DNA of 64,000 bases from Branchipolynoe longqiensis (GCA_030323885.1 CM059194.1:7029686-7093685); one strand, 5' to 3'; counted from the first letter of the stretch, positions 10,110 to 20,870 are shown. Numbers and translations are program-made. Notes: generated by a model from the sequence alone, not told the origin.

Positions 10110-10444
10110 TGTAGTAGTCTGAACATGAGCTCTACTATCACGCGGTAGCAGCGGAGACTACGACGCCATCAGCGCAGTACCACTACACTGCGCTAGGTGG
10201 CGGCACGGGTCACCACCGGTCAGACCCCAACTGGGCTGACCTCTACTGCGTGTGGTTGACCCACCCCCCCACACACACCTATAGAGTCGATGTGGGATCT
10301 GGCGAGTCAGGGGGCGGGTCAGACAACTACTGACGCCGCGGAGAGCAGATGGTTCAATAAACCCAAGGTGAAGCGTACACTGAATTGAATCTTGGTGTTC
10401 TTCCGTGTGAAAGAGTGAGAGTCGGAGGGCCGTGGGCCATTACA
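10110..10444 (+). mobile_element. 5' LTR of Gypsy-like element 1
   Basis: Begins TGTAGTAGTCTGAAC and ends GGCCATTACA (TG...CA), with a CAATAAACCC polyadenylation signal near 10356. It is immediately followed by a primer-binding-site-like sequence. No matching 3' LTR was found downstream; the element is cut off near 12763. Confidence 0.75.
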
Positions 10445-10460
10445 TTGGTGCCGTGAGCCA
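10445..10460 (+). other. Primer binding site of LTR element 1
   Basis: TTGGTGCCGTGAGCC starts directly after the LTR's terminal CA. TGGTGCCG-type sites are usual for metazoan LTR retrotransposons. Confidence 0.6.
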
Positions 10461-10540
10461 GCTTGCCTTCTGCGTAAGGGGGTGAGTATTGGACCTGGGC
10501 CATGGACTCCGAAGGTAGGTTCTCTTCGTAATTTGTAGTT

Positions 10541-12762
10541 ATGGAGGGAGCGACGGCCGGCCAACTGCGTAGTGGGCGCCAGTACCAAAATGATGGTACA
10601 GGGAGCCCCAGCGCAGTAGGGTCGCCGGTGGGCGTGGACGCTTCTGCGGTGAGTACACCGGACCACGCTTACAGTTCACCTGATAGGGATGTTGATGTTT
10701 TAACGTTCATTCCTAATACAGGTGCCGGCGTTGTAGGGGACCGCCGCCAGGTGTCAGTGAGTGGGGGGGGCGTAGCCACTCCCGCGCTAGTGCCGGTGGT
10801 GTCGCCTAAAAGTGCTGAGGGTGCTGATAGCTATTGGACGCAGTTAGCCCGACTGAGTGGCAGTCCGCCGCCCGGTATTGCGCCGTTGTTTACACCGGTG
10901 GCGATACAGGGTGGTGGGCGTGACGCGCGGTTGGGCACTCATTCTGATAGTGGTGGCGCGGCGTTGAAAAATGTCGCGCCATCAATAGCAGTGCGAGATG
11001 TTCTCTCAGTTGATAGAAATACTGGGGAGGGCATTACGGGGAGTGCGATGAAAGTGGGCTTCGCTCTTGATGATATGCAGTCTCTGTCGATCAGTAGTGA
11101 TTCGGGGTCGGGTGTACATGAGGGTAGCAGTTCAATCGTGTGTCGTGAGGACTTAGGTCTGGCTGGACGCGGGGGTTCTGTGGGAGGCATACCACTGGAG
11201 TATTCGCCGTGGGGGAGTTCAGCTGTCCGTTCTGTGGGGACGGGAGCTGAGCGTGCAGGTCCCCGAGATCCCTGTCGTAGGGAGAGTTCCCCGGCATTGG
11301 AGACAGGGTTCGTAGCTGATGACTCGTTGACGTTTACGTTAGAGCATGATTTAGTTATGGGTCGTACGTTTTCTGGGTCGCAGTCGGAGGTAGAGCGTCA
11401 GGAGGAGATGCGAATCCGCCGTCTGCGAGCTTGGAAGCGGGTCCAGTTTGACCGGATGGCGGAGGAGAGGCGGTCGTTGGATGAATTAAGAGTCTCCAAT
11501 GCTGCCGCCTTCGCGCGCGAGTTAGCAGAGCTAAGCGCGGCGCGGCGTGTTTCCGCAGAAGAGGCAAAGTCTAATCGGATGTTGGTGGAAGAGCAGCAAG
11601 CTGCGTTCACGAAACAGACGGAGGATTTGTCTATGCGGGAGGCACTGAATGGGCATTTACAGGATGAAAATCAGAGATGTGAACGGTTGCTAGCTGCCGA
11701 GAGGAGTAGCATTAATTCTGCTCTGGGGATTCTTGTAAGTGAGCGCGCAGCTTTTCAGGCTGAGAAACTGGCGTTTCAGCGCGGTTTGGAGCTTGGGGAG
11801 AGTAATGCACGGGTTACTGAGTCTACGCGGTTGGATGACTGCGAGACGCAGTATCCAGTGCATAGTGCGCGCCCGGTTTCCGCGGGTAGCTCGCCGCGTT
11901 CACCGGCGCCCTCTAAGGGGGGCGGCGGGGGAGGTGGGGGTCCTAGGGAGCCGGAGCCCTCCATTGGAGACGGTAGCTCTAAGGGGGGGGCTGTTGGGCA
12001 ACATCTGCGGGGTGTTGTACATGATTCCGTATACGTGGGAAAGACTCATGAGGAGGTACGGAAGGAGAGGATTCCTGACCCGGTATGTGTGGGGGGGTGA
12101 CGCAGTTCCGATTGCGTCATTGCCTGGGCTGCCGGTGGGCCGCCAGTACTCAGTGGAAGAGATGTGGTTGTTCCGGAATCATCCTGCAATAATGGATGTG
12201 ATTCGGGAGCCTGCTTCGATTGGGGGTGGGGCCGGTTGGGAGTCATGTAATCGGGATACGTTGGAACTTGATGAGAATGTTCTGAGGTATCCCGTGGCAG
12301 GTTCTGCGCGTATTCCAACGCTGCGTCCTAAGCCATTTACAGGTATTAAGCAGGAGTGGAATACTTGGTGGCGGGATTTTACGTTGGATATGCGGTCTAA
12401 CATGTGGGATGAGAGAGTGGCTCTTATTCAGCTGTTGCCTCTGTTGAGGAATGGGCCGGCGCAGGACTGCGTGGACGCGTGGAGGCGCCATGGGTTGACG
12501 ACGATGAGGGAGTTGCTTCCTATCATCTCGTACAAGTTTCGTCCAGTGGACCCCATGGCGCGGTGGTACCAATGGAAGAAGCGCGTCCAAACTGCCGGTG
12601 ATGGATCGTACCGGGCGTACGGTCTACAGCTGCAGGTTGATGGGCGGGAGGCTGCTAGAGATACTGGGATGAGTGAGCGTGCGATCGAGACTAAGATAGT
12701 CGAGCGTTTCGTGTGCTCACTCATTGACCCGGATGAGCAGCGTGCCGCCTATGATATGAATC
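10541..12762 (+). pseudogene. gag of Gypsy-like LTR element 1, frameshifted and truncated
   Basis: ATG at 10541 opens a 519-codon frame. The first ~280 residues are Gly/Ser-rich and disordered. About residues 285-425 form a long Glu/Arg/Ala coiled coil. The frame closes at 12100 just after a run of seven G (12091-12097). One frame over, the protein continues immediately into a capsid-like region (about 12100-12760) with KPFTG, WWRDF, LIQLLPLLRNGPAQD and YKFRPVDPMARWYQWKKRVQ, which resembles Retrotrans_gag. The shift looks like a one-base homopolymer change rather than programmed frameshifting. The frame is then replaced by an unrelated repeat at 12763; protease and pol are missing. Confidence 0.75.
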
Positions 12763-12953
12763 TGGCTATGGCTCTAACACTTGAGTGCACAGATTTGTCT
12801 AAATGTAAATGCAGATGGTATAAGATGTGCTGATTAGATTGATGTAAATGCAATGCTAGATAAAAGATTAACATTTTAATTTATTATATATATATTTTTA
12901 GTTGGTATTCTATGTTTCAAGCAAGAGCTGAAACTAGCACATTTAATAGCTGC
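12763..12953 (+). repeat. Dispersed repeat F replacing the gag 3' end
   Basis: About 190 bp starting CTGGCTATGGCTCTAACACT. It matches 48098-48287 closely, including GATGTAAATGCAATGCT and a TTATTATATATATATTTTTA tract. The sharp start inside gag codons shows an insertion or recombination breakpoint. Confidence 0.65.
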
Positions 12954-13102
12954 ACCTAATGTCTTAGCATTGGCCCATAATTTCCGAATTGTGGTTGATC
13001 CGGCGGGAGGCCCGAGACGGTCACCTCTCCTAGCACTGCATGCTCCCTCCTTCCCCTCCCCCCCCCCTCTGACCTGCATTCGGGCTACTGGTTCTCTCCC
13101 TT

Positions 13103-14568
13103 ATGGATTTATCTTCAGCAACTCCCGTCTCCACCCACGAATCACCCACGTCAAACAGCATTAAATGGACTAAAAAGGCCCCCACATCACGCAACAATAT
13201 GCAGAGAACCCGCAGAGCCGCAGCAACCAGAGGCCGCCCCGCGAAGCGCGCCACACGGAAGGCAACAACATCCCCGACCTCCGACGCGACTGACTCCATC
13301 CACTCGCAAGATGGCGGCGCGTCGCCCCAGCCGCCCACGCCACCGCCTCGGTTGTCGCCGCGCGCCCGGCAGTCGACTCGCGAGAGGAAGCCGACGGCTA
13401 AAGCAAAGCAAGCCGACGGATTATTACGCATGCAAGCCTCCATCGACGCCATTGAGAAGCGCTGGAGCACGCTGGAGCAACACGCGGCAAATCAGAGGCG
13501 CGAGGCGGCCGAGCATCGCGCCGAGATGACGGCCCAAAGCAAGCTGCTCGCGGAAGCCACCGCGGCGATGGCGGCAGTCGCGGCCGGCATGCGCCACCCG
13601 GACCCACCAGCGGCGGCCCCGGCAACGCCCCACAACCCCCCCGAGCCGGCCCGCCAGGCCGGCCCGGGTTCAACAGCACCGCAGCCAGGCCAGATCCTTC
13701 TCCCCGGCCTGTATAGGCAAATCGGTGACACCATCTTGGAAATCGCCATCTTGGAATGCTGGCGGTGCCAGTGCAGGAGAGTTCAAGATCCGCTGTCAGA
13801 ACTGTGGGTACGAACACTGCCGGGGAGTCTGCCCAGCGAAAGGCAAAGCTTGCATAGCCTGCAAGAGGATCGAGCACTTCGGTAAGGTCTGCCGGAGCAG
13901 ACTGGGCAGGGTCAATGAATTGGCCGTCGAAGAGCCCAACCCTCACAATGCTGAGCAAGACCTAGATCCGGCGCAGGTCAATGTGCTGACAACGGATCTG
14001 TTGGTCGGTGGTGTTGACCGCGGTGCCGAGCAAGATGCCGAGCTGTGGTATGCGACCATCCGAGTGAACGGTCGCCCTGACAAGTTCAAGCTCGACACCC
14101 GGTCGGAGGCAAACGTGCTTCTGAGGAACGTCTTTGACAGGGTCGCTCCAGGGCAGCTGACGAACACCAGGTGTTCGTTGGTAACGTTCTCGGGACATCG
14201 GATCACTCCTGACGGGGAGGCATCAGTCGATGTGAATGGCAGAAACTTTAGGTTCCAAGTGGTGCGGAACTGTCAGCCTATGAAAGTTGGGGACAGGATA
14301 AAGTACAAAAATAATGCAGGCGAATGGACAAAAAGCGGTAATTTTAGGTCGCACGGGTGTCTCGGGGAGAGAGTATCAGATTTTGAATGAGGCAGGGAAT
14401 ATGTTGTATAGGAATAGAGTTCAGATTATAAGGGCGCCCAAGGGGGGGCAGCCCGAACCAGTCGAGCAGACACAGAGTAGGTCAGCGTCTTTGCCAAATA
14501 TAAACAGTGCCGCTAATCTAAGTAGGTCAGGTCGGGTGATTAGGCCAGCGAGCAGGTTAGAACTGTAG
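13103..14568 (+). pseudogene. Gypsy element 2, internally deleted gag-protease-integrase remnant
   Basis: The frame at 13103-13770 encodes a basic N terminus and an Ala/Glu/Arg coiled coil of a gag-like protein. A frame change near 13770 leads to two zinc knuckles (CX2CX3HX4C then CX2CX4HX4C) and a retropepsin-like segment, KFKLDTRSEANVL, in which the usual DTG/DSG is DTR; loss of that Gly should disable it. Near 14280 the sequence jumps to an integrase C-terminal SH3-like tail (MKVGDRIKYKNN..., then LYRNRVQIIRAPKG), with another one-base shift in an A5 run near 14332. The capsid, reverse transcriptase, RNase H and integrase core are gone. The arrangement resembles K02A2.6-type Gypsy elements. 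Dead copy. Confidence 0.8.
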
Positions 14569-14856
14569 TGAGTCAGTCACGTTGAATGTATACACACAAA
14601 CACATGTGCATGGTAGGCCTAAGTTGTGTTTCAGCTGCATTTGGTGTGTGTTGTAATTAATGGACAATATATCATGTGGAGACTAAGCAGCCAGACAGTA
14701 AGAGGACTTCAATGCCATAATGCGCTCAGACATTCGCTAGAACCTGTGGTTTAAGCTTAGTACGCATATATGTTGATTATTGTATGTTCATTTTACTGGG
14801 TATCTATGTTTTTAGTGATGGTCATTTTAAAACATTGCATGTTTCAGAAATACTTT

Positions 14857-15091
14857 AAAGGGGGGATGTGATATATGCGTAATAGACGTCTGGACACATC
14901 TGTAATATATGCTAATGAGATGCATAATGGTCTAGACAGTGAGTGAGACAAAGGAGTATGTAAATGAGATGACGTCATGGAAAGTTTAGCCGGCGGTTCA
15001 GTGAGCCTTGGACAGGAATAAACCATTCAGTATCCAGAAGTCAAAGTGTTCAGACGTTGTACTTTCACAGGCAGGTCTGTAACTTATAACA
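14857..15091 (+). mobile_element. Polypurine tract and 3' LTR of Gypsy element 2
   Basis: AAAGGGGGGA (14857-14866) is a typical polypurine tract. The LTR begins TGTGATATATGCGTAATAG at 14867 and ends CTTATAACA at 15091. It contains AATAAA near 15019. Different in sequence from the LTR at 10110, so this is a separate element. No 5' LTR was found. Confidence 0.7.
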
Positions 15092-15418
15092 TGCTATTAC
15101 CTTGATTCATTATAACACAATTAGGCTGAGAACACTTTATTTATGTGTGTGTGTTAGTAAGTTGTGGAGTCGAATTTTGAGACTTTGACGTGTGTGCACA
15201 AGTCACGGCGTCTGAGTAACGTGTGTGCACAAGTCACCGCGTATGTGTAACGCCTGCCCGGCGTTGTCATGGAAACCAGGCAGTATCCCACTATAATTAG
15301 AGTAAGACCCCAGCAAAAACTAGGTCATCCCTAGGCAGTCTAATCTGGGTTAACCAGTTTTCTTCATTCTCGCCCCCCCCCCCCCCACGGCCCACTCGAT
15401 GTTGTGTGTGTGTGTGTA

Positions 15419-15992
15419 CAGTAAAACCTCTCCAAATGGACGGACATTAATTGGGACCAACTTTAAATGGTCCATTTAGGGATGTGCTCGATTTAAGCTA
15501 AGATTCTATATACGCAGTATGCGGCATGCGAATGCGGCAAAAAATCTAAAAGCATGTAAATGAATAGTGGTGCTTCCATGCGTCCGAATGCGAACGCAAA
15601 TGTGAATGCGAATGCGGCAAATGGATTGACCCATGGACCGATCGGTGCGAATGCGATTACTGCTGCGTTTGCCATAGAAAACAATAGTAACTTTGATCTT
15701 CCTTCACAAAATTGGAGAAAAAAAACCCCAAAATATCATGGGTATTCTTTTTGGTGTGTTTATATGTTTAACGATCCCCCAGCACAAAAAATAAACATTG
15801 GCTATTGGGGGTTGGCATATATCTATGCCACATATACCACATTCGCATTCGCATGCCACATACCGCATATATGGAATCTAAGCTTTAGGGAGTTAGAATA
15901 TGGTTACAATGGTATTGTTGGGACCCAAATAGTGCAATCGAGATAGGGGAGTGGTCGATCTGTGGAGGTGGTCGGTTAGAGAGGTTTTACTT
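15419..15992. mobile_element. pogo-type element carrying a nested TIR element
   Basis: The left end is CAGTAAAACCTCTCCAAAT and the right end is GGTTAGAGAGGTTTTACTT, with TA before the left end. The interior matches the 6493 copy (GGTTACAATGGTATTG, TTGGGACCCAAAT). It is split at about 15495 by another element. Confidence 0.75.
15495..15885. mobile_element. TIR element nested in the pogo-type element
   Basis: The left end is AAGCTAAGATTCTATATACG and the right end, inverted, is AAGCTTAGATTCCATATATG. The subterminal parts carry repeated GCGAATGCGGC/GCATTCGCAT words. The frame at 15560-15946 arises from (AATGCG)n-like repeats and is not called a gene. Confidence 0.65.
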
Positions 15993-16240
15993 TATACATA
16001 TTAAGAGTTTAGGCGCAAAACCATGTAAATGCCAAACCAAAAATTGAAATTAAATAAAAGAGTTTTACATGAAAATATGTTTAAAGCTCGCTAATTCTAC
16101 TTTTCATATGATCACATGGTGATGGCGCAATAAACAAAACAGGAGGAATATAAAAATATAAACTTTTTGAAAGTTTGATTCCAATGTTTCTCTCCATTTT
16201 TGGATTGGCATTTACATCATGCACTATATAATAACCTAAT

Positions 16241-16873
16241 GACGGCATGCACCACCAAAATACAGCACTAATGGTGTTCGATTTTACTTGTGTATGTTGC
16301 AGCCCATGGTAGATGCTAGACAAATTTTCATTTGTTAGTTTGTTTGTTGTTGGTTTTATATTATTATATATATTTCCTTCAGTGAGTGTGGCGCCCCTGC
16401 CCCCCCCCCCCCTGCAATTACTCCAGCAATGCGCCACAGAGGAAATATAACTTTGTACATATTACCCTTGTATTTATACCCATATAATGCGTTATACATC
16501 ATATATATATATAGACACAAAAATAACATGGCAACCCCCCCCCCCCCCCCGGTGTTGTATGTGTGACAGCATGTACAAATGACGGCATGCAGTCTTGAAA
16601 TTGTGCACTAATGATATCATACACTGATGACAGCATACACTAATGATATATGCCATCACACATTAGTGGCAGCATGCCCTAATGATATCATGCCCTAATG
16701 ACAGCAAGCACTAATGACCACATGAACTAATATAGTAATAACAACATGACCTAATGACAGCATGCACCACCAAAATCCAGCACTAATGGTGTTGGATTTT
16801 ACTTGTGTATGTTGCAGCCCATGGTAGATGCTAGACAAATTTGCATTTGTTAGTTTGTTGTTGTTGGTTTTAT
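16241..16873 (+). repeat. Local duplication of a ~120-bp segment
   Basis: 16241-16365 and 16757-16873 are almost identical (GCACCACCAAAAT, TGTATGTTGCAGCCCATGGT, GATGCTAGACAAATTT). Between them lies a short tandem region repeating CTAATGACAGCATG-like words (about 16565-16750). Confidence 0.75.
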
Positions 16874-17099
16874 CTGCGTGAATTGTTTAGTCCACAGCCC
16901 CCCCCCCCCCCCCCCCCTCCGCTCCTCTCCCCATCGTTACCACCAGGGGTCGAGTTGGTCTACTCCGTGGCTACTTACATTGTGTGTGCCGGGCAGCTGG
17001 GGTAGGGCGGGCTGGGTCCCCTGTACCGGGGTGCACCACCACCACAGCTGGGTGTACAGCGGCACGAGACGCACCGGGCCACGCACCCCGCAACTCGGG

Positions 17100-17432
17100 C
17101 AATGTGAGCAACTTGAACAACTTGAACAACTTGAGCAACTGGTGCAATGTGAGCTACTCGGGCAACTATGGCAACTTGGGAGCAACTTGAACAACTTGAG
17201 CAACCTGAACAACTTGAGCAACTTGAACAAATTGAGCAACTTGAACAACTTGAGCAACTTGAACAACTTTGAGCAACTGGTGCAATGTGAGCTACTCGGG
17301 AAACTATGGCAACTTAGGAAACGTGAACAACTTGAACAACTTGAACAGCACGAGCAACTTGAACAACTCGAGCAACCTGTAACAATTCGAGCAACTTAAA
17401 ATAACTCAAGCAACTTGATCAACTTGAACAAC
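17100..17432 (+). repeat. Minisatellite, 9/18-bp units, abutting the start codon
   Basis: Tandem 9-bp variants of AACTTGAAC and AACTTGAGC, with a longer duplicated block containing TGGTGCAATGTGAGCTACTC. The array ends ~15 bp before the ATG at 17447. It reads open over much of its length (Leu/Glu/Asn-rich), but the frame closes at 17399 and I do not treat it as coding. Confidence 0.85.
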
Positions 17433-17446
17433 TCACAGACGCAGCA

Positions 17447-17500
17447 ATGACTTCAGCGGCAATGCATCCAGGGGACGTGGTGGCGATTGTTGGTGGGCAG
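17447..17500 (+). CDS. PML-exon-9-like exonuclease-fold protein, exon 1
   Basis: ATG at 17447 opens 18 codons (MTSAAMHPGDVVAIVGGQ) ending at a good donor, CAG|GTAGGT (17500/17501), phase 0. The start is chosen because it is the first ATG in the frame that joins exons 2 and 3. An acceptor-like GCAG at 17441-17444 leaves open that this is an internal exon with more coding sequence upstream. See the exon 3 entry for function. Confidence 0.65.
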
Positions 17501-18010
17501 GTAGGTTGTTAATGTTAGAGACATGTTAGTTTCAGTGAAGTGTCATCAATTTGAAACGACAACAGCTTCGTATTGCCACACACCTCCTCCTTCCCCATCT
17601 CGACCCTGCCTTATGCTCTACACTCTGTCCCCATCTGTCACATCCTCTCCTTCCCTCCTCTACTCCTCATCACGCTCTACCCTCTTTTCCCACCCCAGAC
17701 CTCCTCCTCCTTCCCCTCCTCCTCTTTCCCTTCCTCCCCTCCTTCCCTCTCCTCCCCCTCCTTCTCCTCTACCTAGCCTCGCGCTCTATCCTCTATCCTA
17801 ACCCCACACCTCCCCCTCCCCAACCTCCTCCTCCACCCTCCTTCCCCTGCCCCTTCGCCCCCCCCCCCGCCTCACACTCTATCCCCTTCCCCCCACACCT
17901 CTGCCTCACACGATCTTTCCCACGCCAGACCTCCCACGCCAGACCTCTCTCTCCACCCACTCCTCTACCTGACCTCACGACGGGAGCTGGGACCTTTGAC
18001 ACCAACACCC

Positions 18011-18207
18011 GATATCCCACTCAGCCACATTATCCTGATACTGACCAAACCAGTCTTTACCCCATCCCAGTAATGCCAAGCCAGGTATCGAGAAATATCA
18101 ATTTTATTAGTTATTGAATTGACTTGGTCAGGGTTCGAACCTACGACCTGACGCATAGGAAGCCAACCAGCACTCTCATCGATTCGGCCATCCGGCCCGG
18201 TCTGGTA
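18011..18207 (-). mobile_element. SINE family 1 fragment, in intron
   Basis: Minus-strand copy lacking its tail: begins at GATATCCCACTCAGCCACAT and ends with an inverted tRNA-like head (GATTCGGCCATCC). It lies in the first intron of the exonuclease-fold gene, after a CT-rich tract (17570-17990). Confidence 0.8.
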
Positions 18208-18355
18208 CCCCACCATTTCAGCACTATGAAGCTGCAATGAGTGTGTATTAGTAGCATTGTCTCGAGGCGGTACCGCGCTAATATAACCTGACATGTTGCT
18301 AGGATGCAAAACCACACTTGATCATATATACACTCCACTAATGTCTGATTTCCAG

Positions 18356-18407
18356 GGTCCGAGACTGCGACAGATCTTCTTTCACATCCAGACGACCGGA
18401 TCTGAAA
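18356..18407 (+). CDS. PML-exon-9-like exonuclease-fold protein, exon 2
   Basis: Bounded by TTTCCAG (acceptor, 18349-18355) and GAAA|GTAAGT (donor, 18408). Starts in phase 0 and ends in phase 1, giving residues 19-35: GPRLRQIFFHIQTTGSE. IFFHIQTTG aligns with the Exo I motif of DnaQ-family nucleases, usually hydrophobic-hydrophobic-F-D-x-E-T-T-G. Here both acidic metal ligands are replaced (His28 for Asp, Gln30 for Glu) while the TTG is kept. Confidence 0.75.
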
Positions 18408-18558
18408 GTAAGTAGCGGTGAACTGTTTGTGTTCTGGGGGGTTTGTAACCTTTCAGTTACTGGCCGCAAACCTGCCGCATTTGGTATCGGCACCAATAAA
18501 TCGGTCCGATGGCCATGAAAGTCAGACTTTCATGTAACACATCTAAGGCAACTTGAGT

Positions 18559-18959
18559 CCGGTGTCGTGGTTTAAAACCCCGGCGAGATCGCATCCCCTG
18601 CCGTGGCTTCTGCGCATGCGCGGAGTTTGTAAACATTGTGTATGTGCGCGCAGCTCGGCTGCAGAACGAATACACACTGCCACTGCCACTATTAAAAATT
18701 AATAGAAATGCACAACCCTAACCGTATAAATTTAATATAATCTATTCGTTGAATATGTTTTCTATATGTGTACCAAGCAGTTTGTTTCTAAGTGGTGTAG
18801 TTTTAGAGATATTTCACTTTTTCTGTATGAAGATTGCTCACGGCCATTGACACTGGGGAGAATTTGACGCATGCGCAGACGACGCGCTTAAAATCCGCGC
18901 ATGCGCAGAAGCCACGGCAGGGGATGCGATCTGGCCGGGGTTTTAAACCACGACACCGG
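18559..18959. mobile_element. Element with ~70-bp TIRs around a repeat-D core
   Basis: The ends CCGGTGTCGTGGTTTAAAAC and its inverse extend for about 70 bp (through GGATGCGATC and GCGCATGCGC). The interior (about 18700-18850) is the same core seen at 4714-5192 and 47925-48085, with TTCTATATGTGTACCAAGCA. Sits in the second intron of the exonuclease-fold gene. Confidence 0.7.
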
Positions 18960-19429
18960 CCGTTGAAGGGGTGGAGAGGTGGGAAGGGAAAAAGAGGAAT
19001 CACAGTGCAGAAGACGGAGCAGTGAAAAATGAAAGGACTCCACACTAGCAAACACACTTCCTTGATCAGGGGGGAAGGTAAGCCCGGGAGAAAAAAAAAG
19101 AAAGGGTAGGTTGAAGGAAAGAAAGGTGAACTGTAATAGCATCACGGGTGATATACTGGACAATGTCCTGTCATGTGACACTACTGTGGTAAAAGAGAGC
19201 TTACTTATCCAAATATGATCATAATTGCTTTTTGGCTGAAACGTAGGTAGTGGTCATATCGACAATTTAAAAACCTCTGGGTACAAACTCTGATACACCG
19301 ATAGTTGTGTATACATTAATTATATTGTTAGGACTCCTTCGATGTTATATGACGATGAAGTGTGTATAGGTAATATGTTCAGGGGTTAGTTTAATTTTTT
19401 AAATGTGATTCATAATATACGTTTAAGAA

Positions 19430-19925
19430 TGTTAGATTACTATTTGTATTTATTACTATTTGTATTTATTCATATTTGTATTTATTCATATTTTATGTAG
19501 TCATATTTTTTATTTATTACTCTTTTTATTTATTACTCTTAATATTTTTAAATATTATATTTTTATTATTAATCTGTTTAATTAATAATCTTTTATTTAT
19601 CAATATTTGTATTTAAGATTCTTCTTAATTAATATTTTTATTCATTAATATGTTATATATTAATATTTTTATTCATTAATATTTTCATATATTAATATTT
19701 TCTATTCATTATTATTTGTATTCATTAATATTTTTATTCATTCTATTTTCATTTATTAGTATTTTTATTCCTTAACATTGTTATGGATTAATATTGTTAT
19801 TTATCAATATATATATTTATTAATCGTTTTGTTTATCAATATTTTTTATTGATTAATATTCTTATCATTAATTTTTTTTAAATAACATTTTTTATATAGT
19901 AATATGTTTATTTAGTAATATGTAT
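19430..19925. repeat. AT-rich low-complexity tract in intron
   Basis: About 500 bp of diverged TTTATTCATTAATATT-like repeats with almost no G or C. Within the second intron of the exonuclease-fold gene. Confidence 0.85.
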
Positions 19926-20080
19926 TATCATCCTAAGGGGCCTGCTAACTCTCAGTCTAGAATCAGGCCTACCCCCTTGAACCCTCATACCATTTTCAAC
20001 CCACAGGGGGACCTCCAAAACACTCTCTTTTATTTCGATCCTGAAATTGACTGAGACACCCACCCGTTCTGTGCTTCCAG

Positions 20081-20700
20081 CCGACGACCGGATCCTGCAG
20101 CTGTCAGCCGTCGGTTCGTCGCAGCTACATGACTTCAACATGTTCGCCGATCCTGAGTCGCCCATCTCAGAGCAGACAACAGCGGCGACGGGCCTCACGT
20201 ACGACGGCCGGCACTTGTACCGCCACGGCACGCAGACACCTTGCTTCCCCATCAGCATCCTGCTCAACGACTTCTGCGACTTCCTCGACATGAACGACTC
20301 AGACCGTCGCATCGTGCTGGTCGGGCACGACGTGCACGGGTCGCAGGTGGGGCGGCTGTGGGGGGCGGCGCGCCGGGCCAGGCTTGTTGCGAGGTTTGAG
20401 CGCCGGGTGGCCGGCTTTCTAGACACTCTGCCACTGTTCCTCGGCCTCTACCCGGAACTGCCTGGCGGACATTGCCTCGCTAATCTGGTGGACAGTCTCC
20501 TGCACAGCAATAAATCACACACGACCGGCGACGCCCTCAACGACGCCAGGATGCTGAAGGGTCTTGTTTACAAGACAGACCCGCAGCCAGTGTTGGAGGA
20601 CCGGTGTACCAGGTGGGACTTCCGGTTGGTGCAGATGGTGCCAGTCGGAGGATTGTCGAAGAGCGCTGATGCGACATGCGCGCTGCAACCGCCGTCATAG
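20081..20700 (+). CDS. PML-exon-9-like (DEDD/DnaQ-fold) protein, exon 3; likely pseudo-exonuclease
   Basis: After a TGTGCTTCCAG acceptor this exon continues in phase 1 to TAG at 20698-20700, giving a 241-residue protein with exons 1 and 2. The order fits a DnaQ-type 3'-5' exonuclease fold like the one fused to PML isoform I: ILQLSAVG (residues 40-47), SPISEQTTAATGLTY (62-76), IVLVGHDVHGSQVGRL at Exo II (113-128), FLDTLPLF (148-155) and TGDALNDARMLKGL at Exo III (184-197). By eye, four of five catalytic positions are changed (D28H, E30Q, Exo II Asp to Ser123, Exo III His to Gly185); Asp190 remains. In active relatives the fold trims nucleic acids; here a binding or scaffold role is more likely. 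GC-rich coding sequence contrasts with its AT-rich intron. An extra N-terminal module is possible. Confidence 0.8.
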
Positions 20701-20870
20701 TCATGTTGTGGGTGTGCGTCGTCGTGACGTCACACACCGTCACAGTGGAGGTTCTGCATCATCGTGACGTCACAGACCGTCACAGTGGAGGATCTGCATC
20801 ACCGTGATGTCACGCACCTTCATGGTTGTGGGTGTGCGTCGTTGTGACATCACACATGCAGATCAAGTGG
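20700..20870 (+). repeat. Short tandem repeat, ~41-bp unit, with CRE-like palindromes
   Basis: About three to four units containing CGTCGTGACGTCACACACCG and CAGTGGAGGTTCTGCATC. TGACGTCA palindromes recur. Lies in the likely 3' UTR of the exonuclease-fold gene. Confidence 0.7.

Noticed and set aside
13398..13958. 186-codon minus-strand frame
   Set aside because: Antisense shadow of GC-rich gag-like coding sequence of Gypsy element 2.
16920..16996. Possible exon (VELVYSVATYIVCAGQ) between CCACCAG and GGTAGGG
   Set aside because: Splice-like borders exist, but it does not join in frame with exon 1 of the exonuclease-fold gene in any way I could support.
16878..17399. 173-codon open frame rich in Leu, Glu, Gln
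   Set aside because: It is a reading of a C-rich run and the 9-bp minisatellite; no start context, no family match and a stop before the real exon.
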